Shown piece by piece: positions 17,609-24,200 of a stretch of 64,000 nucleotides of DNA. How positions within the stretch are numbered: the stretch's first letter is position 1; the number at the start of each line of letters is the position of its first letter. This DNA is from Variovorax sp. OK212 (GTDB lineage Bacteria > Pseudomonadota > Gammaproteobacteria > Burkholderiales > Burkholderiaceae_C): the NCBI RefSeq assembly GCF_900112425.1, contig NZ_FOLP01000001.1:1-64000 (forward strand), read 5' to 3'. The position numbers were made by a program, and so were the translations under genes. Under the pieces are notes generated by a model. That model had not been told where the DNA came from. It made no database searches and saw only the letters and a list, made by a program, of their open reading frames with translations.

Positions 17609-18310
17609 ATGGCAAACATTCTCGTGGTCGATGACGAGCTGGGCATCCGGGACCTGCTCTTCGAAATTCTCAATGACGAAGGCCACAACGTGGAGCTCGC
17701 GGAAAACGCCGCCGAAGCACGCGCTGCGCGCCAGCGTGCACGGCCCGACCTCGTGCTGCTCGACATCTGGATGCCGGACACCGACGGCGTCACGCTGCTC
17801 AAGGAGTGGTCCACCTCGGGCCTGCTGAGCATGCCGGTGATCATGATGAGCGGCCACGCCACCATCGACACCGCGGTCGACGCGACGCGCATCGGCGCCT
17901 TCGCCTTCCTCGAGAAGCCGATCACCATGCAGAAGCTGCTCAAGGCGGTGGAGCAGGGCCTGGCACGCGAGAGCGCACGCCGCGCCGCCGCTGGCGTGGT
18001 GCCCGCGCCCGTCACCGGCACGCAGGCCGCGGCGATCACCACCACGGGCGACAGCCTGCTGATGGCATCGCTGGCGTCCGTGCCCGTGGCCGAGACCGGC
18101 CCGCAATCGACCCAGAGCTTCGACCTCGACCGCCCGCTGCGCGATGCGCGCGACGGTTTCGAGAAGGCTTACTTCGAGTTCCACCTGGCGATGGAGAACG
18201 GTTCGATGACGCGCGTGGCCGAGAAAACCGGCCTCGAGCGGACCCATCTCTACAGAAAACTCAAACAACTTGGTGTGGATCTTTCCCGAGGACGCAGAAG
18301 CGCTGTATAA
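17609..18310 (+). CDS. NtrX-like response regulator without an AAA+ domain
   Basis: A 233-residue regulator. The N-terminal receiver has acidic residues D8/D9, phospho-acceptor Asp52 (VLLDIWMPD) and the LEKPI lysine near 105. The middle (about 125-185) is a low-complexity linker where classical NtrX has a sigma-54-activating ATPase. The C-terminus (about 190-225) is a Fis-type helix-turn-helix (MTRVAEKTGLERTHLYRKLK). It follows the NtrY-like kinase by 89 bases and should be its partner. Without the ATPase it cannot activate sigma-54 promoters in the usual way. Confidence 0.9.
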   Translation: MANILVVDDELGIRDLLFEILNDEGHNVELAENAAEARAARQRARPDLVLLDIWMPDTDGVTLLKEWSTSGLLSMPVIMMSGHATIDTAVDATRIGAFAFLEKPITMQKLLKAVEQGLARESARRAAAGVVPAPVTGTQAAAITTTGDSLLMASLASVPVAETGPQSTQSFDLDRPLRDARDGFEKAYFEFHLAMENGSMTRVAEKTGLERTHLYRKLKQLGVDLSRGRRSAV

Positions 18311-18311
18311 T
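18283..18311 (+). promoter_or_regulatory. Probable promoter of tRNA-Phe overlapping the ntrX-like stop codon
   Basis: A perfect TATAAT (18306-18311) lies 23 bases before the tRNA and contains the TAA stop of the preceding gene. The best -35 at 17-bp spacing is TTCCCG (18283-18288), which is poor. The tRNA may be partly co-transcribed from upstream. Confidence 0.5.
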
Positions 18312-18334
18312 TCGAGGCTGCACACAATTGCAAT

Positions 18335-18410
18335 GGCCCGGTAGCTCAGTTGGTAGAGCAGCGGATTGAAAATCCGCGTGTCGGTGGTTCGATTCCGCCC
18401 CAGGCCACCA
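18335..18410 (+). tRNA. tRNA-Phe (anticodon GAA)
   Basis: A 76-nt cloverleaf with anticodon stem GCGGA/TCCGC, loop TTGAAAA (anticodon GAA) and encoded CCA. The T arm is GGTGG-TTCGATT-CCGCC. The acceptor stem GGCCCGG pairs with CCAGGCC except for one C5-A68 mismatch, because an A replaces the G expected at position 68. All other arms are regular, so I call it functional. Confidence 0.95.
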
Positions 18411-18414
18411 AATC

Positions 18415-18449
18415 AAAGCCCCTGATTCTGAAAAGAGTCAGGGGCTTTT
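18415..18449 (+). terminator. Terminator of tRNA-Phe
   Basis: AAAGCCCCTGA (18415-18425) pairs perfectly over 11 bases with TCAGGGGCTTT (18438-18448), ending in a T run. It is a clear Rho-independent terminator five bases after the tRNA. Confidence 0.9.
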
Positions 18450-18593
18450 CGCTTGTGGCGCCGCTTCAGCCAACCGCGCCCCCCGCGCGCGACCCATGAC
18501 TTTCGTCACTTACGCCCGCAGCAGGCGCTGGCTAGCATCGCAGGCTGCCCGGCATTGGAGCCGGTCTTTCACCGAGATCGACGCCACCCCGCC

Positions 18594-18815
18594 ATGCCGG
18601 CCCCCTTGTTCCGACCCGCCCTCGAATACCTCAGCGTGGAGCACGGCGTGCCCGCCAAGTTTCGCGCACGTGTGTCGTACCAGGGAAAGATCGGCGTCAT
18701 CACGCGTTCCAGCGGCGACTGCGTGCGGGTCAAGTTCGAGGGCTCGCGCTACGGTGTGCCGATCCATCCGACGGAACTGATCTACCTCGACGCCGACCCG
18801 GCGCCGGGCGCGTAA
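18594..18815 (+). CDS. Small hypothetical protein with SH3-like beta segment
   Basis: A 73-residue product from ATG 18594 (MPAPLFRPALEYLSVEHGVP). The core ARVSYQGKIGVITRSSGDCV followed by RVKFEG and IHPTELIYLD looks like a small SH3/KOW-type beta barrel. I do not recognise a named family. The same pattern occurs in the reverse-strand gene at 36942-37262 (see findings), which supports it being a real gene. The frame is open upstream to 18453, but the longer start is Arg-rich and unlikely. Confidence 0.6.
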   Translation: MPAPLFRPALEYLSVEHGVPAKFRARVSYQGKIGVITRSSGDCVRVKFEGSRYGVPIHPTELIYLDADPAPGA

Positions 18816-18975
18816 GCCGGCCTGCCCGGTTCCGCCGCGGCCCCACCGGCGACTGCCGCTATGGCAAATGTCCTGCACCCGTCGTCGCCGGCGGATGGCG
18901 GTGCGGCAGCGCCGCGCACCGAAGACTCCGTGCATTCGCATAGATGACACCCGCACAGAGCCCGAGGAGCCGCCC

Positions 18976-19221
18976 ATGTCCCAGCCGACCCCCGCCAAGC
19001 CATCCACGCACGAAGAACCCGAAGTCACGCAGGAAGAGTCCGTGCCCAGCGACGGCCGGGACACCGAGGGCGAGCGCCTGATGAAGGACGTGGCCAATCG
19101 CAAGCTCCACGACGAGGGTGAGGCCGAGCACAAGACGCCCGAGAAGTCCGGCAAATCCGGGAATTCCGAGAAATCCGACAGGCAACCCGAAAAACAAGGC
19201 GGCAAGCAGGACCCGGCCTGA
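18976..19221 (+). CDS. Small, highly charged, probably disordered protein
   Basis: An 81-residue product with a good GAGGAG ribosome site (18964-18969). It is almost free of hydrophobic residues, with many Glu, Lys, Asp, Pro and Ser (for example EKSGKSGNSEKSDRQPEKQ), and is likely unstructured. Similar small hydrophilic proteins are sometimes linked to stress, but I see no motif that shows a function. It lies 10 bases before the next gene and could be co-transcribed with it. Confidence 0.6.
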   Translation: MSQPTPAKPSTHEEPEVTQEESVPSDGRDTEGERLMKDVANRKLHDEGEAEHKTPEKSGKSGNSEKSDRQPEKQGGKQDPA

Positions 19222-19231
19222 AGCCGCCGTC

Positions 19232-20290
19232 ATGAGCCTCCAGGCCGCCCAGGCGGCGCCCCCCGTTTCGATGCCGGCCGACAACGCCGGCGCGCACGCA
19301 TCGCTCTGGCAGCGCTGCCGCCGATGGGTGCTTCCCCTGCTCGGCGTCGCCGTGCTGGGCCTGCTGCTGTCGCACGCGCACAAGGTCGACTGGGCCGGCG
19401 CGTGGCAGGCGCTGCAGCGCTACTCGCCGTGGCTGCTGCTCGCGGTGCTGGGCCTCGCCACCGCGAGCCACGCGCTGTACGGCTGCTTCGACCTGATCGG
19501 CCGGCGCCACCTGCGCCACCGCCTGCCATGGTGGCGCACGTGGGCCATCGCCGTCACCAGCTACGCGTTCAACCTCAACCTCGGTTCGCTCGTGGGCGGC
19601 ATCGCGATGCGTGCGCGCCTGTACGCGCGCGCCGGCCTCGACGACGCGACGGTCGCACAGGTGGTCGGCCTCAGCCTGCTCACCAACTGGCTGGGCTACG
19701 GCCTGCTGGCCGGCGGCCTGTTCGCGGCCGGCGTGATCGAGCCGCCGCGCCAGGCGCACATCGGGCAGGGCGCGTTGCGCGCGCTCGGCGTGGCGATGAT
19801 CCTGCTGGCGCTGGGCTATGTGGCGGCATGCGCGGTCTCGCGCAAGCGCGAATGGGCGTTCAGGGGCAAGCGGCTCCGTTTGCCCAACGCGCGCATCGCC
19901 GTGACGCAACTCGCGCTGTCCACCGCCAACTGGGCCTTGATGGGCACCGCCATGTACCTGCTGCTGGGCCAGAAGGTGCCGTACGCCACCACGCTGAGCG
20001 TGTTGCTCGCCGCTTCCATCGTCGGCGTGATCACGCCGATCCCGGCCGGCCTGGGCGTGCTCGAGGCGGTGTACCTCGCGCTGCTGTCGGGCACGGTGAA
20101 GCAGGGCGCGCTGATGGGCGCGGTGCTCGCGTACCGCGCGCTGTACTACCTGTTGCCGCTGGCCGGCGGGGTGGTGCTGTATCTGTTTCTCGAACGTTAT
20201 GCATCGACCCACCCCGGCGAGAGCGAAAAAGAGGACGAGAAAAAGGAAGAGGGCGTCAGGCCGCCTGAAGCACCAGCTGCGTCTGCGTGA
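19232..20290 (+). CDS. UPF0104 / lysylphosphatidylglycerol synthase TM-region family protein
   Basis: A 352-residue polytopic inner-membrane protein starting at ATG 19232. It has about eight hydrophobic segments (for example LPLLGVAVLGLLL near residue 32 and ASIVGVITPIPAGLGVLEAV near 270). The PIPAGLGVLEA motif is typical of the YbhN/UPF0104 family, related to the flippase part of MprF. Such proteins are suggested to move lipids, but the substrate here is unknown. The last 35 bases overlap the convergent thioesterase gene. The C-terminus is a charged Glu/Lys tail. Confidence 0.85.
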   Translation: MSLQAAQAAPPVSMPADNAGAHASLWQRCRRWVLPLLGVAVLGLLLSHAHKVDWAGAWQALQRYSPWLLLAVLGLATASHALYGCFDLIGRRHLRHRLPWWRTWAIAVTSYAFNLNLGSLVGGIAMRARLYARAGLDDATVAQVVGLSLLTNWLGYGLLAGGLFAAGVIEPPRQAHIGQGALRALGVAMILLALGYVAACAVSRKREWAFRGKRLRLPNARIAVTQLALSTANWALMGTAMYLLLGQKVPYATTLSVLLAASIVGVITPIPAGLGVLEAVYLALLSGTVKQGALMGAVLAYRALYYLLPLAGGVVLYLFLERYASTHPGESEKEDEKKEEGVRPPEAPAASA

Positions 20291-20663
20291 CCACCGCGCA
20301 CAGCTTGCCCTCGGCATTGGTGACCGAGGTCTGCCACACGTGCGTGGTGCGGCCGCGGTGCAGCGCCACGCAGGTGCCCGTCACCGTGCTGCCGAGCTTC
20401 GCGCCCGCGATGAACTTGGTGCTCGAGTCGGTGGTCGTCGTGCGCTGGCCTTCGCCGAGGTTGACGATGGTGCCGACGGCGCCGAGCGTGTCGGCGAAGG
20501 CCATGTACGCCCCGCCGTGCAGGATGCCGCCGGCCGTGCACAGGTCGGCGCGCACTTCCATCCGCGCGACCACGCGGTCGGGCGCGAGCTCGGCGAGCTT
20601 CACGCCCATCAGTCCGGGGAACAGCGTATCGAGCAGCGTCTGGAGCGCGGCGATGTCGTGCAT
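20256..20663 (-). CDS. PaaI-family hotdog-fold thioesterase
   Basis: A 135-residue protein of the 4HBT/PaaI superfamily, which hydrolyses acyl-CoA thioesters. The hallmark GGILHGGAYMAFADTLGAVG (about residues 45-64) contains the HGG turn and the acidic Asp of the central helix. TTTDSSTKFIAGAKLGS follows, the usual second strand-helix region. A GAGGAG ribosome site precedes the ATG at 20663. The substrate cannot be told from sequence. It overlaps the UPF0104 gene tail to tail by 35 bases. Confidence 0.88.
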   Translation of the reverse strand: MHDIAALQTLLDTLFPGLMGVKLAELAPDRVVARMEVRADLCTAGGILHGGAYMAFADTLGAVGTIVNLGEGQRTTTTDSSTKFIAGAKLGSTVTGTCVALHRGRTTHVWQTSVTNAEGKLCAVVTQTQLVLQAA

Positions 20664-20783
20664 GGGTGTCTCCTCGTGATCGGGGCTTCGATACTAAACA
20701 GAGCCCTGCGCGCAGGCAAAGCACCGCGGCGTCATTGACGACCAAGGCACCGGCGCGTCATGGCCGCAGAAAGCACCAGCGCA

Positions 20784-23093
20784 TCACTGACGCGCGTTCG
20801 GCGTCGCACGCGCCAGCAGCCGGATGTGCTCGAAGTCCAGCAGCTCCAGCGCCTGGCGCACCGCGTCGACCAGCGCCGCATGCCGCGTGTCGGCCGCCAG
20901 GCGGTCGGCCCATTCGTGCAGGTCGCTCCAGCGGCCGTCGCGCGCGAGCATCTCGAGTTCGTCGCGCACCTCGGCGGGCAGCGGCGCAATCGCGGGCGGC
21001 GGCGCGCGGCGCGTGCGGGGCGCCGCCACCGGCGTCATCGGTGACTTGGGGCGCGGCGGGCTTGCGGCAACGGGCAACAGCTCCTTCGGCGCGTCTTTCA
21101 CGATCACCGAGAAGCGCACGCGCGTGCCCAGGTTGCGGTGGCTCTCCAGCAGCAGCCGCCCGCCCATGTGCTGCACGATGCTGCGCGCAATCACCAGCCC
21201 GAGCCCGTTGCCCTGCGCACTGGGCGCGCCCTGCGCGAAGGCCTGCAGGATGCGCGCCTGGTCTTCCTCGTCAATGCCGACACCGCTGTCCCACACCTCG
21301 AACTTCAGCCGCCACGAATCCGCGCGCGGACGCGCCTGCACGCGCAGGCCGATCTTGCCGTCGCGCGTGAACTTGGCGGCGTTCGACAGCAGGTTCAGCA
21401 GCACCTGCTGGAAGCGCTTGCTGTCCAGGTACACGCCGACCGGCAGCGCGTCCTGCACGTCGAGCTCGAACCGGTTGTGCTGGCGCTGCGCGAGCGTTTC
21501 TGCGTACTGGGCGATGTCGTCGATCAGCGCGCGCAGGTGCACCGGCACGGGCTCCACCGCGAAGGGCAGCAGCTCGCTCCTGGCGTAGTCCAGCAGGTCG
21601 TCGATCAGCGCGAGCTGGTAGGCCACGCTGCGCTCGATGGCCTGCAGCCGCTCGGGCGGCGGCGCGTTGTCGTCGCGCAGCAGGCGCACGTTGCCGATGA
21701 TGGTCGACAGCGGCGCGCGCAGGTCATGGCTGATGTAGGCCATGAGCCGCGTCTGCTCGCGCGCCTGGTGTTCGGCCTGCTCGAGCGCGGCGTTCAGCGC
21801 GTGCGTCTTGCGCGCCACTTCCTCCTCCAGGCGCTGCTGTTCCTCGGCCTGCCAGTGCACCAGCGTGCGCTGCGCGGCGCGCCGCTGCCGCGACAGGTGG
21901 TGCATCCACGCGGACAGCGCCACCAGGCCCACCAGCATGCCCGGGAAGCCGAGCGCATAGGCGTCGAAGCCGGGCACCATGAGCGTCGGCATCGCGACCT
22001 CGACCAGCCGCAGGCACACGCCGACGGTGACGATGCCCATCGCGCCGAAGGCCAGCCGGCCGCCCGGCCCCGCGCGCCGCATGTAGACGAAGCTGCTGAT
22101 CGTCAGCGCGATCATGGCCAGCGGCGCGTTCCACGCTCCGATCCTGGCGAAGGGCGTGTACGGGCCCCACAGCATGCCCAGCACCGCAACGCCGTGCAGC
22201 GCGGCCAGCAGCACGAGCACGGGCAGGCCGGGCGCGCGCACCGGGCCGCGCCGCGACGCCGCGTACATGCGGGCCATCAGCGCGAGCACGCAGCAGCCCG
22301 CGGTGACGCCGACCGCGCGGTAGCTCCACTCGACGCTGTCGGGCCACAGCAGCAGCCGTGCATGGCCGCGGTAGACGCTCTCGTAGAGCGCCACGAACGC
22401 GAAGCCCAGGCTCTGCAGCGCCATCGGCACGGTGCGGGTGATGAACCACAGCGCCAGCGAGTACACCGCGAACACCAGCAGGCAGCCCACCAGCAGGCCG
22501 TCGAGCAGCGCATGGCTGCTCTCGCTCTCGCGCCAGCTGTCGGCCGTGTGCAGTTCCGGCGCGAGCTTGACGCTGTTGCGTGTCTGCACGCGCACCAGCA
22601 CGCGCGCCTGTTCGCCGGGCAGCAGGTCGAGCGACAGGGTCGGTACGCGATCACGCACCGCGCGCAGCGGCACCGACACGCCGGCCCGCTCGAGGGTCCA
22701 CGCGGCCTGGCCGTCCACTTCTTTGCGCACGTGAAAGTCCACGTGCTGCAGCCAGGTGGCGTCGAGCACCAGCCGCAGCGGCTGGACCGCGCCGGTGTCG
22801 TTCGACAGCGAAAGCCGCAGCCAGAAGACCGACTTCGAGGAACCCGGGCGCATGCGGGCCGCGTTGCCGGGCTGGAAGCTGTCGGGCGCATCGCTGCCCA
22901 GGGCATCTACCTCCTCGAGCGACAGCTGCGCGCTGGTGTCCTCGAGCACCTCCACGTGCGTGTCGAGCACCACCGGCCAGCGCGTGTCGTCGTTCACATG
23001 CAGCGTGGCGGCCCGCGCGGCGGGCGAGCCCGCCAGCCAGAAGGCAGCGCACAGCATGAAGGCGCAGAAACTGCGCAGGGCCGCGGCGGTCAC
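20784..23093 (-). CDS. 7TMR-DISM sensor histidine kinase
   Basis: A large membrane kinase. After a signal peptide (LRSFCAFMLCAAFWLAGSPA) comes a periplasmic 7TMR-DISM extracellular domain (about 30-180), usually a carbohydrate-type sensor, then seven transmembrane helices (about 190-390) and a coiled coil. The HisKA box is YISHDLRAPLSTIIGNVRLL with His456. The ATPase motifs are LLNLLSNAAKFT, DSGVGIDEED and GNGLGLVIARSI. A C-terminal helical extension of about 100 residues follows. I chose GTG 23093, seven bases after the regulator stop; ATG 23156 is an alternative that overlaps the regulator. Confidence 0.88.
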   Translation of the reverse strand: MTAAALRSFCAFMLCAAFWLAGSPAARAATLHVNDDTRWPVVLDTHVEVLEDTSAQLSLEEVDALGSDAPDSFQPGNAARMRPGSSKSVFWLRLSLSNDTGAVQPLRLVLDATWLQHVDFHVRKEVDGQAAWTLERAGVSVPLRAVRDRVPTLSLDLLPGEQARVLVRVQTRNSVKLAPELHTADSWRESESSHALLDGLLVGCLLVFAVYSLALWFITRTVPMALQSLGFAFVALYESVYRGHARLLLWPDSVEWSYRAVGVTAGCCVLALMARMYAASRRGPVRAPGLPVLVLLAALHGVAVLGMLWGPYTPFARIGAWNAPLAMIALTISSFVYMRRAGPGGRLAFGAMGIVTVGVCLRLVEVAMPTLMVPGFDAYALGFPGMLVGLVALSAWMHHLSRQRRAAQRTLVHWQAEEQQRLEEEVARKTHALNAALEQAEHQAREQTRLMAYISHDLRAPLSTIIGNVRLLRDDNAPPPERLQAIERSVAYQLALIDDLLDYARSELLPFAVEPVPVHLRALIDDIAQYAETLAQRQHNRFELDVQDALPVGVYLDSKRFQQVLLNLLSNAAKFTRDGKIGLRVQARPRADSWRLKFEVWDSGVGIDEEDQARILQAFAQGAPSAQGNGLGLVIARSIVQHMGGRLLLESHRNLGTRVRFSVIVKDAPKELLPVAASPPRPKSPMTPVAAPRTRRAPPPAIAPLPAEVRDELEMLARDGRWSDLHEWADRLAADTRHAALVDAVRQALELLDFEHIRLLARATPNARQ

Positions 23094-23100
23094 CGCCGCG

Positions 23101-23976
23101 TCAGGCCGGTGCCATCGGCGGTGGCGGACAACGAGAGTGCGGCTCGCGTGGTGCATGCGGCGCCTGCCGGTACGCCGTCGGCGTGCGGCCGAAGCGTTCG
23201 CGGAAGGCGGTCGAGAAGTTGGCCGCGCTGGAGAAGCCCACCGCCAGCGCCACTTCCTCCACGCTCAGCGCCGAGCCCGCGAGCAGCCGCTGCGCTTCGG
23301 CCAGGCGCGTCTCGCGCACGAACTCGAACACCGAGCGGCCGGTCTGTTCGCGGAACACGCGCGACATCCGCTTCTCGTGCGTGCCCACGCGCGCCGCCAG
23401 CGCGGGCAGGGTGGGCACGTTCGCGAGGTCGGCGCGCACCTGGCGCTCGACCGCCTGGGCGAGCACGCGATCGGCGTGGCTCACGATCGCGGCGCCGGCA
23501 TCCGTTGCACTTGCCCCCCTCGCGTTCTCCAGCGCGGTCTGCGCCTGCGCGATGCAGGCCCGGGCCTGCTGCCGGCTGCCCGCCAGCGCCAGGTGCACCG
23601 CCACGCGCGCCAGCACTTCCGCCGGCTCGAAGGGCTTCAGGATGTAGTCGACCGCGCCTTCGCGCAGCCCGGTGAGCCGCTCTTCCACCGAACTCGACGA
23701 GGTCACGAAGATCACCGGGATGTGCGCCGTCGCGGGGTCGGCCTTCAGCAGCCGGCAGGTCGCGTAGCCGTCGGTGGCGCCCATGCGCACGTCCAGCAGC
23801 ACCAGGTCGGGCAGCAGCGCCGTCGCCCGGCGGTAGCCCTGCAGTGCTTCGAACGCCAGGCTGATGCGGTGGCCGGCGTCGCGCAGCGCGCCGAGCAGCA
23901 ACTGCAGCTCTTCGATGTTGTCGTCGATGACGAGGATGTGCGCGCGCCGGGGCGGCGTGGTCGACCAGTAGGACAT
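23101..23976 (-). CDS. Response regulator: receiver plus AraC-type DNA-binding domain
   Basis: A 291-residue protein from ATG 23976 (MSYWSTTPPRRAHILVIDDN). The receiver has D18/D19, phospho-acceptor Asp62 (LLDVRMG) and the LKPFE lysine. The C-terminal AraC/XylS helix-turn-helix pair is clear (LAARVGTHEKRMSRVFREQT; VEEVALAVGFSSAANFSTAF). It is immediately upstream of, and surely paired with, the 7TMR-DISM kinase. It is divergent from the giant DUF11-repeat gene across 224 bases, so that surface operon is a plausible target. The frame is open 62 codons further upstream, but that part looks non-coding. Confidence 0.92.
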   Translation of the reverse strand: MSYWSTTPPRRAHILVIDDNIEELQLLLGALRDAGHRISLAFEALQGYRRATALLPDLVLLDVRMGATDGYATCRLLKADPATAHIPVIFVTSSSSVEERLTGLREGAVDYILKPFEPAEVLARVAVHLALAGSRQQARACIAQAQTALENARGASATDAGAAIVSHADRVLAQAVERQVRADLANVPTLPALAARVGTHEKRMSRVFREQTGRSVFEFVRETRLAEAQRLLAGSALSVEEVALAVGFSSAANFSTAFRERFGRTPTAYRQAPHAPREPHSRCPPPPMAPA

Positions 23977-24012
23977 GGGGGTCGAGCGTAGGGGAGCATG
24001 GCCGAAACACAG

Positions 24013-24028
24013 TGTGATTAAGTTCACA
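24013..24028. promoter_or_regulatory. Near-consensus CRP-type binding site
   Basis: TGTGATTAAGTTCACA is a perfect TGTGA-N6-TCACA inverted repeat, flanked by AG and TT as in the extended consensus. It lies 37 bases upstream of the REC-AraC start and 172 bases upstream of the DUF11-protein start, in a less GC-rich patch. A Crp/Fnr-family regulator could control either direction. Possible promoter elements toward the right are TTGCAT (24034) and TCTAAA (24056). Confidence 0.65.
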
Positions 24029-24067
24029 TTCCGTTGCATTCGTAAACAATTGTCATCTAAAGCAAAC

Positions 24068-24089
24068 CTTTTGTCCGGAATGGCAAAAG
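24068..24089. repeat. Inverted repeat in the divergent control region
   Basis: CTTTTG (24068-24073) and CAAAAG (24084-24089) are separated by 10 bases. It could be a regulator site for the two-component regulator or the DUF11-protein gene. It is short enough that chance is possible. Confidence 0.35.
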
Positions 24090-24200
24090 TCGGCATGCGA
24101 GGCAGGTCCAAGAATCCCGCTCTTTCCGGAGCACCCCGCCGCAGCCAGTGGCGACAGAACAAACGGTGCCCGGTCCATCAGAGCCATCACGAGGGACGGG

